Shown here piece after piece: positions 10,850-20,504 of a DNA stretch of 64,000 bases. The notes under the pieces were generated by a model that saw only the letters and a list, made by a program, of their open reading frames with translations, had not been told where the DNA came from and ran no database searches. The DNA lies in contig JAPXFQ010001693.1 in assembly GCA_028564705.1 (NCBI GenBank), positions 1-64,000 on the forward strand, written 5' to 3'. The translations under genes were made by a program, and so were the position numbers. Positions within the stretch are counted from its first letter, which is position 1. Each line of letters begins with the position of its first letter. Source of the stretch: Apricaphanius iberus. Taxonomy: Eukaryota > Chordata > Actinopteri > Cyprinodontiformes > Aphaniidae.

Positions 10850-11265
10850 CGATTCTGTCTTATTACTCTGTAGTTGTCTTGCTCACCCTCATTGGATCGG
10901 TTTCCAAGAGTCTTACACCCTAGCCTTGCTCCACAAGGTGTGTATTTCAAAATGTTGGATTCGCACCAAGTCCCCTGGGTTCAATGTGTCCATGTCTTTT
11001 GCGGTCCAGTTGTAGTACTTTGATTGTGTCTGTTTTTCATCAGTCCTGCCTTGTTATCAATCACATTGAGTTGCAACAGTCTGTTTCCTATTGGAAGAAG
11101 TGTCCTTGTCTTCCCCTGTGAAGGGCTGGTGTCTAAACCTTGTGTTGGAGTGTTTCTGTGGTCTAATTAGGCCAGATATAGATCTTGTCCAGTAAGTTTT
11201 GCCATTCCCATGAGTCGTTTGGCAGTTTTAACAGCAGAATCTGCTTTGTTGTTGCTCTGAGGATA
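10850..11265 (-). pseudogene. Ty3/Gypsy integrase C-terminal relic
   Basis: On the minus strand the frame from 11265 reads GYPQSNNKADSAVKTAKRLM and then LDHRNTPTQGLDTSPSQ, the end of the integrase core (final catalytic Glu region) of fish Gypsy elements; here the usual Glu of N-G-x-A-E is Asp. A stop sits near 11165 and the frame drifts downstream. Integrase would insert the element DNA into the genome. It abuts the gag relic directly, so protease, RT and RNase H are deleted. Confidence 0.72.
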
Positions 11266-11284
11266 GCCGGACGATGAGGTATTG

Positions 11285-11930
11285 TGCTCTTCCACAATAT
11301 CTGCAGGATATCCCTTTATCCTGTCCTTTTCTTTATTTTTGTTTTAATGCATGCAGTTCTTCTAAATCCTGTCCTGCTATGGTTTTGTTGAATCCTCTTG
11401 AGATCTTCATCGCTCTACAAATATCTAGACATCTGTCTAATACGAGGTTGTCATGTATGAGCAACCTTTCCCTCCAACTGGAGCTGTTTATGCCAAAGAC
11501 GACAATGTCTCTGATCAGTGAGACTTTTAATAGTCCAGAGTTCCAGGTGCTTGCCAGCATTCTCAGGTCCGTAACATATTTATCAAATGTTTCTCCAGAA
11601 GCCTGATTGCAATTTGGGCATTACAGTGTTAATCTATATTTCTCATCAGGTCATTTACTGTTACTCATGTTTCAGATCCGATCAGCGTTCCACAGAGCTC
11701 CCTGCCACATTCCCCAATAAGAAAACACCTTTACTCTCTGCTTTTTCTCAGTGTCTGGCAGAGCTAGTTCTGTAGAGTGTAAACTCTTCTATCCATGTTT
11801 TCCAGACTTTAGACATGTTTGCTGAATTCACACTCTACCGTGCGGGCGGCTTTAATCCTTCCATCGTAGCTGCTGCTCCAGAGTTGAAGAAACAGGTGCC
11901 AATGTTCTCATCAACTATTTATACTGCAGT
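11285..11930 (-). pseudogene. Ty3/Gypsy gag relic
   Basis: Minus-strand pieces line up with a Gypsy capsid: ALPDTEKKQRVKVF near 11730, GETFDKYVTDLRMLAS near 11600-11550, SLIRDIVVFGI, then LDRCLDICRAMK and a CRYCG zinc-knuckle start near 11300. Frame changes and stops separate the pieces. Gag forms the particle that holds the element RNA. I see no LTR pair around the relic, so this is an old internal fragment. Confidence 0.65.
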
Positions 11931-12814
11931 ACTTTTAAGATGAGTATCAGTAATGTTTGATTGTGCTCAGTATAGGTCTCTTACTACTCCTCTATTGAAA
12001 TTATCTTATAGGTCCTATGCATGGAGTGACTGAGTTATGTTAAATTTAACAGCTAACAGTGTCACCAACAGTTGATGAGAATTTTAAGGATCTCTTTTCT
12101 TTCAAGACTCTTTATAATCTAAAATCTTAAAACCTCAAGAGTAATTTCATTATATGGGACTGAAGACGTAAAACGATTAGTTTCCTCTTAAATACTTTTC
12201 AACTAATGTCAGACTGAAGCACACATTTGAATAAAACAAATGAAGACGTAGTGGTTTCAAATTACAGATTACCACATCCTTCTTTTTCAGTAACCTTCTT
12301 GCTTCGTTTATGAGTTATCAAAATAACATAAAATGATTGTGTACCATCTGAATTCTTACGTTTTTCTTTACATGTAATACTATATAATTTATAATACTGT
12401 ACCGTAACTAAAATGGTATAAATATTTCAAAAGCATGTTAAAATATTTCCCTTTAAGTGTTATATTACTCTGTCTTCGTCTGTGTCACTCCTCCCTCCCT
12501 GTTCGTGTCACCCTAAGTCTCCTCGTCTATATCAGTCCCAGTCTCCCTGTTTGTCTAATTAAAGTCAGCTGTTCCTTGTCTCTGTCCCCATCTGTTCTTC
12601 GTATCCTAATTAACCTTCACAGTATATATGTTCCCCTCTTCCCTCATGTCTCTTTTGGTTCGTTGTTATTGTATGTTGCCAACGTACGTCTCATCTGAGT
12701 CCTGTCCAAGTCCTGTTCGCATCCTGTTCTGGAATTTTGGATTTATAATAAATATGGGTCGTAAAAGCTCTAAACAATTAAAATAGTAACGTATCTAATA
12801 TCTGTAAAAGGCAA
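11931..12814. other. non-coding, possible repeat tail
   Basis: AT-rich to 12430. The stretch 12440-12760 is pyrimidine-rich (CTGTCTCTGTCCCC, TCTTTTGGTTCGTTG) and ends in AATAAATA, reminiscent of teleost retroelement 3' or LTR sequence. I cannot name the family. Confidence 0.3.
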
Positions 12815-13612
12815 GGCAATTTTATTCGTATAGCACATTTTTAACACAAGGCAATTCAAGGTGCTTTGCATGATTAAAATTAGAACACAGAATCACTAAA
12901 AGAGAGCATAAATCACTTAGCAATAGGATCTGAAGATTAACATATAAGAAAGCATTTACAATAAAACAATAATCAAGACAATAATTTGTCTGAAAATCAA
13001 CAAGCAAGCAAAAAGCAATTATAGGATCAGTTACTCATAAGCCAGTCTAAATAGGTACGTTTTAATTTTAGACTTAAAGGAGCAGGGGGCTGGATTTCTG
13101 AAACATCAAAGCTAGCGCAAAGTTAGCTCTAGTCCAACAGTCGCTATGCTACATCTGATTCGGTTCTCTGATTGTAATGTCTGTGTTACCGCCATGAAAT
13201 CTATGTTTGGACATGTTGCTTGTACAGCTGGCGATGTGCGGTTGGCTGAAATTATGTTACGTCGCTGATTCACATTTTTTGCGCGCTCGCGTGGTGATTG
13301 CAGTAACTCGCAGCGCCGGGCGTGGCAATCGCGAGTTTAATTCTTCAGTCCGGCCCCCTGCTCCTTTAAAAGAGTTCAGTGTCTCTGCAGCTTTGCATTC
13401 TCCCAGTATTTTGTTCCAGATATGGGGGGCATAGAAACTAAAAGCTGCTTCTCCATGTTTGGTTCTGGTTCTAGGGATAGTCAAATGGTGCTAACCCATT
13501 CAGTGATACAGAGACTAATAAAAGCACTTTGAAAAATATTCTTTGAGCTACAGGGAGCCAGTGTAATGACTTTAGAACTGGGATGATGTGCTCTAAAAGA
13601 AAAAAATCTAAA
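12815..13612 (-). mobile_element. L2-like LINE 3' end with C-terminal RT fragment
   Basis: The plus strand begins with AAGGCAAGGCAATTTTATTCG, the inverted 3' tail typical of fish LINEs. On the minus strand 13484-13370 encodes PRTRTKHGEAAFSFYAPHIWNK ending in NSFK, the conserved C-terminus of L2 ORF2 proteins. The coding piece is split by a TTAA-flanked MITE (13078-13365) and the rest of the element is missing upstream (5' truncation, normal for LINEs). Confidence 0.75.
13078..13365. mobile_element. 288-bp TTAA-flanked MITE
   Basis: Ends AGGAGCAGGGGGC are inverted copies of each other, flanked by TTAA on both sides (13074-13077 and 13366-13369). Removing the insert rejoins the LINE coding text CTCTTTTAAGTCTAAAAT, seen uninterrupted in the related LINE fragment near 30735. 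TTAA duplication points to a piggyBac-like transposase. The interior is CpG-rich and non-coding. Confidence 0.75.
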
Positions 13613-13646
13613 TAGAATAAAACATACAACAATCAATAGCTAAATG

Positions 13647-13659
13647 GGGGGGGGGGGGG
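13647..13659 (+). repeat. poly-G run
   Basis: Thirteen consecutive G; likely to vary in length or be an assembly weak point. Confidence 0.8.
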
Positions 13660-15010
13660 CTTAAAATTCTGGACATGCTTTCTTTGATCCATCTTTTGTA
13701 TTCAGCCCTCAGTGTGGCAACTAACGTCTACATTCGCTTCCCAAACTCCACCTACACCTCTCAACACACCGGCACTTTGTTCCCCACCTCAGAGCGTTAG
13801 ACCATCTGGACTGCACAAAGAGAACCCAGGGCCCGACTATAATGCCTCTGTTGTTACCGGCCTTCTCCCCACTGAGCCTACGAAGGGGAATATATGCCTC
13901 CTTCATTTACCATTCCCACTCAGTGACTTTCACCCAGGCATACCTGCATGCAAGACAATCTCCTAAGAATGTCCCTGCCTTTCTGAGGAGCTGTTATTGT
14001 TTGCTGCTCTGTCTCATACCTTTCCCACATTTCTGAGAAATGCCCACCAGACCTGAGGGAGTATTGGTTTGTAAAACAGAGGACATAAATATATTTTTCT
14101 TTCTGATAAGGTTACCTCTCAGATTTTTGCCTTTCAAAATTGCTAAGAAATGCATGAGTGATCTGGCAGACAGGTGGAGAAGAAAGAGAGAGAGAGGAAA
14201 GTAATTATTATGAACCACTGACATCTTGCTAGAGGTAGGGAAAGTCTAGGAAAAAGGTGTAAGGAGGAAGGAAGGAGTGAGAGAAGGTAAACTCAGGTGG
14301 ACGAAGCAGTCGGGTGTAGAGAGGAAGAAGGAAGACTAGAGAAAAAGGATTAAGCTGTTTTTTGTCCACTCGACATGGGGCTGTCAGATTTATAAATAGC
14401 AGTAATCAATGGCTCAGCTGGCTCTGTCCTCTGCACTAATTGCTTAAAGTCCTTAAAAACCAGCTTGTGTATTTTGTTTTCCCGGGCAACATAATTAGAG
14501 AGCAGCAACTGTGCTTTTGTCTTCTTCCCTCCAACTTTATATGTGGACCCATGTTTTTGGATACAGTAGCATGTAATTAGAAAAGGCAGTGGTGGTGCAA
14601 TGGAAACAGATTAATTTTAGAGTAAAAATAATGACAGAAACCATAACAATGTCAAATTTAACATGCATCATCTTAGCTTAAAGCTACTAATAACCAAATT
14701 AAATTACAATTATAATATTTTATGGTTTCATATTTTTCTAATAACAATTTGCTCTAAATAACAAGATCTTTTCCCCCCTTGGTTCCTCTGAGTCTATTTA
14801 ATAACAAGCATTTGCAAAGTCATAGTCTGATACTTTATTAAATTCAGTGTCGTGTAGCTACAGTAGAAACCAGATATTTACATTCAAACCTACAAATTAA
14901 AATACAGTTGATCAATTGTATAACAAGCATCTTTGGAGGATACCTCTGATGTTCCCACCAGTGATGTGTGATAAGGTTCATGACTGGTCAGGCATTGAAA
15001 CTAATTTAGT
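13660..15010. other. probable single-copy non-coding sequence
   Basis: No ORF with recognisable content, no repeat ends. Moderate GC to 14580, then AT-rich. Short ORFs here (for example 13712-13966 plus) show no domain features. Confidence 0.35.
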
Positions 15011-15017
15011 TTTCTTA

Positions 15018-15287
15018 AAGTGGCAGTGTGTAGTTTTTACCAATAACCTCTGGAACTATTCATTGAAATATTGTTGAAAATGAATAAAATGATGTGATTA
15101 TTGAAAAGTATTGGCGACTTCACAACATATAACCATAAAAAGCGGTTCTAGAATATATTGGTGCAGGTCCTAGTGTAAGGGGCGGACATATTGGACACTG
15201 TATTTCCTTCTACGTTAGCCTATGTGGACAAAGCGCCTTTACTGAGTTTTGAATATGCGGTAAACTATTTGAGAAGCTTACGAAAAC
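15018..15287 (+). mobile_element. left part of a TTAA-type MITE
   Basis: Starts with TTAAAGTGGCAGTGTGTAG at about 15017, the hallmark start of an abundant fish MITE family with TTAA targets. It is interrupted after ACGAAAACCAG by the Harbinger-like element. I could not define its right end beyond 19278. Confidence 0.5.
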
Positions 15288-15714
15288 CAGGGGCCGTGTT
15301 CACATAGACTCTTATCTTACCGCTAGGTGTTACTCCTAACTCGCTCTAAAAGGTCTTACATAGGAGTTGTCGTCTAAAACCTATTCACAAATGCACTAAG
15401 AGCTACTTTTATGTAGGACAAATTCCTAAACGTAAGATAAGAGTGACGTATGAGTAAATAGACGAACTGCAGTCTGATTGGTTGTTGAATGACACGTGTG
15501 AAACCAGGAAATGGAAAACTTCAATGTCATTAAAAGCGTAATTATGAACAGCGCAAATAGCACAAATAATGCATGATGACATATTTGTTTCGGCCACGAG
15601 ACTCACACTTTATACAACTTACACACAATAGCCTACTTACTGAGAGGGTGAAGTTTAAAAATGAAAAAACGTGAAATGCATCATATTATGCGACAGACTG
15701 GCTTCTTATCCAGG

Positions 15715-15824
15715 GTGTACCCTGCCTAACACCTGCTGATAACTGGGATAAGCTCCAACCCCCCACTCCATGCGACCTTGAATTGGATGAAAGCGGTATA
15801 AATAATGGATGGATGGATGCATTA
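15715..15824 (+). repeat. Expander/RTE-type 3' tail
   Basis: CCAGGGTGTACCCTGCC, GGGATAAGCTCCAACCCCCC and a terminal GGATGGATGGATG array are the well-known 3' end shared by fish RTE/Expander repeats. It is a short, 5'-truncated copy. Another lies at 21035-21135. Confidence 0.75.
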
Positions 15825-15837
15825 TATTAAGGGAGTG

Positions 15838-16030
15838 ATTGCAAGTAGGCTGGGATTACGAATAAGAAGAAAAGGGAGGCATGGGTGGAAATTAGCAGAA
15901 ACATAAATGCATCTTATCCAGCGGTGTCTCGAACGGCAGAAGACTGTGAGAAGAGATGGTATTCTCTACAGTCCCAGTGGCGGCTCGAGATCCCCGCTTA
16001 TAAAAAGGATGCTGCTGCAACATGTAGGCA
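15838..16030 (+). pseudogene. Myb/SANT-like DNA-binding domain relic
   Basis: In frame around 15856-16020 one reads GITNKKKREAWVEISRNINA, then SRTAEDCEKRWYSLQSQ. The W-x2-I-x3-N-A ... R-T-x-E-x2-x-K-R-W-Y/x-L spacing matches the Myb/SANT domain encoded by Harbinger transposons, which helps carry the nuclease to the nucleus and to the element ends. It lacks a start and a downstream ORF. It supports the Harbinger call for the host element. Confidence 0.5.
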
Positions 16031-16124
16031 ATGTCTGTCATATAGGCATCCCTACATATGTTGTATGAATTGGAAGACGTGCACGTTTTCTTCTTTGTGC
16101 AGGGGGAACGATATATAAAGGACA

Positions 16125-16655
16125 CGACGTAGCCGGGTATCTAAAAGAAAACAGAGATATTTTTCTACGGTTTGGCATGTCATCCACACGTAAACCAGAG
16201 ATTTTCGGCACAAAAAAACGAATCTTTTCAAAAACTGTTTTCAGTAAATCTACGTGTGGATGGTTGAAAATTGAGTTTTTTAACCGTAACGTCACTATCC
16301 ACAACAAAAAATGCTCGGCAGCACTTGTGCGACCTGTGTTTACTCTAAAAAAAAAAAAGCATTTATTTCCTCAGAGCTGTGTTGGTATCATCCATTCTTA
16401 AAGCACGCTTTGTTTGTTTGCTTTTATAAGGTGCATGTATAAGCTGCATGACTGTTGCGTACTGAAGATAGAGGAAAGAAAGTTATTCTTAGCGGATAGG
16501 ATTTGGGAGAACTACTGCCCCGTACTGCTTTGTCAAGTCTATGAATGTGCTGAAAAACGCATTTATCTGGTTACGTGTGGATGGAGATTTTTTTTTCAAC
16601 GAGCGGAGGAAAGTCTTCGTTTAAAAAAAAACCCGGCTACGTGTGGACATTGTCG
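16125..16655. mobile_element. foldback MITE
   Basis: The left end GACGTAGCCGGGTATCT is matched inverted by ACCCGGCTACGTG at 16631-16643. The word CTACGTGTGGAT, or its inverse ATCCACACGTA, recurs at about 16187, 16250 and 16573, giving internal foldback. The element is non-coding with an A12 run at 16349-16360 and resembles fish hAT-type foldback elements. Exact borders are uncertain by about 10 bases. Confidence 0.5.
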
Positions 16656-17184
16656 GTATTGTTTGGTCAATTCAGAATAATCTAGTTTCCAAACATTACC
16701 TCAGGCTGCACCCATTTTGGGAGTCTTTGTGAATAGGTTTTAGGGAGTTACGAGTCCTCTTGACTTCTTTTAAGGGCTCCCAGACTTAGGAGCTACCTTT
16801 AGGCCTAAAAGTGGTTGTGAATTACTTTTATCTTACAGTTTTTGCCTATTGCTTGAACACTATAGACACATGCTTAAACTAAAGTAACATAACTTGAAGT
16901 TGTTGTTACTATACCTTAAACAAAAGTGTAACCATACCTTAAACAAAAGCGCTGCTTTGCACTTTAGTTGCAATTCTGTAAGACACTTGATCCGTTCTGC
17001 AACACACTTGCTCCTAGACACTACACACTATTTCATACATAAGACACTTAGTTCAAAAATGAAATCTCAGGGTACCATTGGGAAAACACATCAATTCAAA
17101 ATACAACACACATTGGTTAATTGAAAAGGCATAGACAAACACCTGAAAACACTTACTTACAAAATTGAACACCAATCAGCCAGC

Positions 17185-17192
17185 TATAAAAA
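17185..17192 (+). promoter_or_regulatory. TATA box of the IS630-type transposase gene
   Basis: CTATAAAAAGG lies about 25-30 bases upstream of sequence that leads directly into the transposase reading frame (open from about 17211). This is a good eukaryotic core promoter match inside the element. Confidence 0.5.
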
Positions 17193-17210
17193 GGCCCCAG
17201 TTAAGCAATT

Positions 17211-18745
17211 TTGAGAACTTTGCAAGCATCGAAGCAGGGAGAGCTAGAGGCAGAGGCAGAGGAAGAGGAAAAGGGGGACAGAGAGAGAGAGGAGTACAGA
17301 GAGAGAGGAGGACGTGGTCGAAGAGGCCACGCAAGGACCATTCTTTCGGATGACATAAGGGCAACTTTGGTGGACCATGTCATAAACCATGGCCTGACTA
17401 TGAGGGAAGCTGGGCAGAGAGTCCATCCTTATCTAAGCCGCTTCACAGTTGCATCCATAATAAGGACATTCCGGCCGGAAAACAGGTATGTCTTCAACTC
17501 TCTACTCAGACTGTATAGAGTATTTACAGTACTGTACCATATCACATTACTGTATCACATGTATTGTATTCCAGGGTGGCTAACGCTCCTTTTTCAACAA
17601 AAGTGGTAGTTTTGTGAAACATACCTAGATACAGTGACAGATACATTGTTGAGATGTTTCAGTACTGTGTATGGTAAATACAGTACCCAACAGCAGGAAC
17701 TTGCCATAGTGAACCTAGTCAGAGCAAACAATGCAATCCGTCTCCACCAGCTACAGCAACAAATACTTGCAGAGAGGCAAGTATTCAACAACATAAATCG
17801 AGTAAGCATCACAACTATCAGACGGATCTTGGTAAAGCAAAACATTACCATGAAGCAACTTTACAGGGTCCCATTTGAGAGGAACAGTGTCAGGGTCAAA
17901 GAACTTCGACATGAATATGTACAGGTAAGTGTTTCAGTCCTTTACATTTACAATAAAGAATGGGTGCAATCCAGTAACAGATGAATATGTACCACTGGAT
18001 TAGAACCATATAGATGCATTCAGAAAGGTACCTGTGTGGTGGGATGGGTCGGTTCTGTGTAGTGTATGCGTGTGCTTTGAGTAAAGCAATCCACAATATG
18101 TATTTTTCTTTTACAGAAAATGTTGGACATTGGTTGGAGCGGCAAAGCCGCATGAATGTATTTACATTGACGAGGCTGGAGTCAACCTTAGCAAAAACAG
18201 ACGACGGGGACGTAATATAATTGGCCAAAGGGCTATTTTGCACGTCCCGGGGCAGTGCCGGGGAAACATCCCACTGTGTGCTGCCATAAGTCTTCGAGGG
18301 TTACTGCACCATCATGCCAAACTGGGTCCCTATAATGCGCAACACATTATCACATTTCTATATACACTTCATGATGCAGTTGTACAGGATGGACCAGAGC
18401 AGCCCAGGTTTGTTGTTGTCTGGGATAATGTTAGTTTCCATCGCGCTGCTCTGGTCCAGAACTGGTTCACCAACCATGATCAGTTTGAAGTTCTGTACTT
18501 GCCCCCTTACTCGCCATTTCTAAATCCTATAGACAAATGTTTTTCTGCTTGGAGATAGCGCGTATATGACCGCCAACCACACGCCCGTATGCCTCTTCTG
18601 CAGGCAACGGAACAGGCCTGCGGAGACATTGAGGTGAGGTCAATCCAGGGATGGATTCGACACACAAGGGGATATTTTCCCCGATGCTTAGCGAGAGAAG
18701 ACATTGCTTGTGATGTTGATGAGATCCTGTGGCCATGTTTTTGTG
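17211..18745 (+). pseudogene. IS630/Tc1-mariner superfamily transposase, three exons, inactivated
   Basis: Exon 1 (to 17485, donor CAG/GTATGT) encodes an acidic/Arg-rich tract and a helix-turn-helix (TMREAGQRVHPYLSRFTVASI). Exon 2 (about 17575-17922, acceptor TTCCAG, donor CAG/GTAAGT) encodes VRANNAIRLHQLQ ... ITTIRRILVKQNI and LYRVPFERN. Exon 3 (from about 18118) holds the DDE domain: YIDEAGVNLSK, RRRGRNIIGQRA, VVWDNVSFHRA, LPPYSPFLNPIDK. The third acidic residue is Asp where relatives have Glu; 35 residues separate it from the second Asp. A one-base shift near 18129 and a TAG near 18556 in the SAWR..VYDRQP stretch break it. No ATG fits exon 1, so the start is lost or lies in an unrecognised exon. 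Confidence 0.78.
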
Positions 18746-19616
18746 TTTACAGTAGTGTATTGTTTGTTTTTATTTTAGATTTAACTGAATTTACTGTACT
18801 GTAAAATATACTAATGTAATGATTTTGAAAACAGTATTTATTTTTATGGTTGTGAAAACATGCCCTCTGTGGGACTGAATAAAAACACTGAAAACAAAAG
18901 AATGCAGTTTTTTTTATATAAAGTAGACTACTGTGTTGCTGCTAATCTGAAAGTGTATTCATATGATGCAAGTGGATATCATTTTGTCATCAGAGTGACA
19001 TTTTGACAAAGGATTGTTAGGTTTTGATAGCAGAGTTTCAATTTGACATAGATGTTAATGGTTTATTTCCCAGTGTTTTGCCTTATTTGCTTGTGTGTAG
19101 AGTTTTGACTCAATGAGCCAAATTTACCAAAACGTGTGGAAGCAATAGGCAAAAACTGTAAGAAACTAGGAGTCCTAAATTTAGGAGTGACACGCCCACA
19201 TTTTTTAGGAGTTACTCCTAAATTCGCCAGTTACGACCTACTTTTAGTCCTAAGATTCTATGTGAATACGGCCCCAGAATTAGGCTAAATGGCCAAGATA
19301 TTATACACAAACAAGAAATTTGACTTTGGTTTTCAAGTGCTCACAACATGCAGATATAATGTATAAATATTAAAATTTAGGGGGAAATAAAAATATGATT
19401 AAGGAGCAATATATACATGTATCTGAAGCTAATTTTATTTGTTATATATGAAGAAAGAAAATATGATTGCTGTGAAAGTACAAAATTGGTCATTTGTCTC
19501 TCAGTAAAAGAGATGACTACTCTATTTGAGAAGCATCTGGAAATTAGATACCTAAAATATTTGATCAAATACATACAGCAAATAATAAAGAAATCTATAT
19601 TTTGTGTGCTGTTCAC

Positions 19617-19745
19617 TAGGGCTGCACGATTATAACCAAAATAATAATCACCATTATTTTGGTCAATATTGTAATCATGATTATTAATCACGATTACTCA
19701 TCCAGTCTTCTAAAATATCTATTTTTTATTGCAAAAAATAAAATA
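19617..19745 (+). repeat. hAT-type terminal sequence
   Basis: TAGGGCTGCACGATTATAACC followed by ATAATAATCACC and ATTAATCACGATTA is the typical palindromic end of fish hAT elements. No matching inverted end is visible, so this is a solo fragment. Confidence 0.5.
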
Positions 19746-19827
19746 ATGCAAAAAGGAAACCCAACCTGAAAACAAACTCCAAGACTTTTATAAGTACAAA
19801 CTAAATTTGTTATATCTGCTATCTCTT

Positions 19828-20334
19828 CTACGCGTCTGGGTAGAAGAGATAGCAGAGGTTGCACGCAGCCGATCCCAGACCAGTTCTAAAAGGAGATCTG
19901 CTGGTGAACAGGCTGCCAGCCTGTCTCTCCGCACAGGTTAGTTGCTCCCTGGCAGCCTGGTCCGCAGCCTCCACTTCCACCTGTAAATCGGAGTAATCCC
20001 AGTTGTCGAGGAGTGGGCGCAGCCGGGGAAGGAGCTGACGAAGCGCCTCAACCTCCTCCAAGGTTATCCAGGGTGACGGGAGCGTGGAGATAATATCCAG
20101 CTGGTCCCAAATGAGCGCAGCCAGACGATCCACCGGTTCGTCCGCTGGGGCCAGATCGGGGTGGATCATTCTGTCAGGGATTTGCTGCAGACTGAATGAA
20201 GGACCCAGACACAGATTTAATGGTGCAGCAATGTAGACAATATAATGATCCAGCAAGGACTGAAGCTCTCGCTTCAAATAAGGGAGGACAAGGAGGAACA
20301 GGTGCAGACAATCAGGGAACACAGTTGCAAACAA
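19828..20334 (-). CDS. unassigned ORF, possibly N-terminal part of a retroelement protein
   Basis: 168 codons on the minus strand. From about residue 55 the sequence is compositionally protein-like: RMIHPDLAPADEPVDRLAAL, DQLDIISTLPSPWITLEEVE, LRQLLPRLRPLLDNWDY, then LQVEVEAADQAAREQL. This predicts acidic amphipathic helices and no known motif. The upstream part (higher coordinates) reads like a leader: CTGATTGTCTGCACCTG and then CCTGACAGAATGATCCACC, a layout seen where a fish LTR element passes from leader to gag. It may be an LTR-element gag start; no LTR or zinc knuckle is visible. I do not recognise the gene. Confidence 0.35.
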   Translation of the reverse strand: MFATVFPDCLHLFLLVLPYLKRELQSLLDHYIVYIAAPLNLCLGPSFSLQQIPDRMIHPDLAPADEPVDRLAALIWDQLDIISTLPSPWITLEEVEALRQLLPRLRPLLDNWDYSDLQVEVEAADQAAREQLTCAERQAGSLFTSRSPFRTGLGSAACNLCYLFYPDA

Positions 20335-20504
20335 TGGGTGATCAGGGGCAGAGCCCTGGAGGTTCTGACATACATGCTATGTAGCAAATACTACTCGCCC
20401 GTAGAAGTAGCAAATACTGCGTGGCAAATGAGCGAGTAGTAGGTATAAAATCAGACATATTGTAATAAAGTTTTTTTTTGAGAAAAAAAAAGAAATGAGA
20501 CGTA

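Larger units (their letters stand above)
16836..19158 (+). mobile_element. IS630/Tc1-mariner element with intron-containing transposase
   Basis: Inverted ends CAGTTTTTGCCTATTGCTT (16836 and inverse to 19158) flanked by TA on both sides (16834-16835, 19159-19160). The 2.3 kb interior holds a transposase relic in three exon-like blocks. Internal sequence near the right end contains a second CTTGTGTGTAGAGTTTTGAC-type segment, then AATAAAAACACTG (about 18879) as a possible poly(A) signal. It interrupts the right arm of the Harbinger-like element. Confidence 0.8.
15291..19274. mobile_element. Harbinger-like DNA transposon hosting further insertions
   Basis: The ends GGGCCGTGTTCACATAG (left) and its inverse ending CGGCCC (right, 19274) form about 30-bp inverted repeats, flanked by CAG on both sides (15288-15290, 19275-19277). 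Longer, looser inverted similarity (AAAACCTATTCACAAA at 15378 against its inverse near 16724) continues inside. A 3-bp duplication and an internal Myb/SANT relic fit PIF/Harbinger, which uses a Myb-like partner protein. No DDE nuclease is found. Nested inside are an RTE tail, a foldback MITE and an IS630/mariner. Confidence 0.55.

Noticed and set aside
17176..17426. Leu/Ser/Pro-rich minus-strand ORFs
   Set aside because: Reverse of the purine-rich acidic/Arg tract of the IS630-type transposase.
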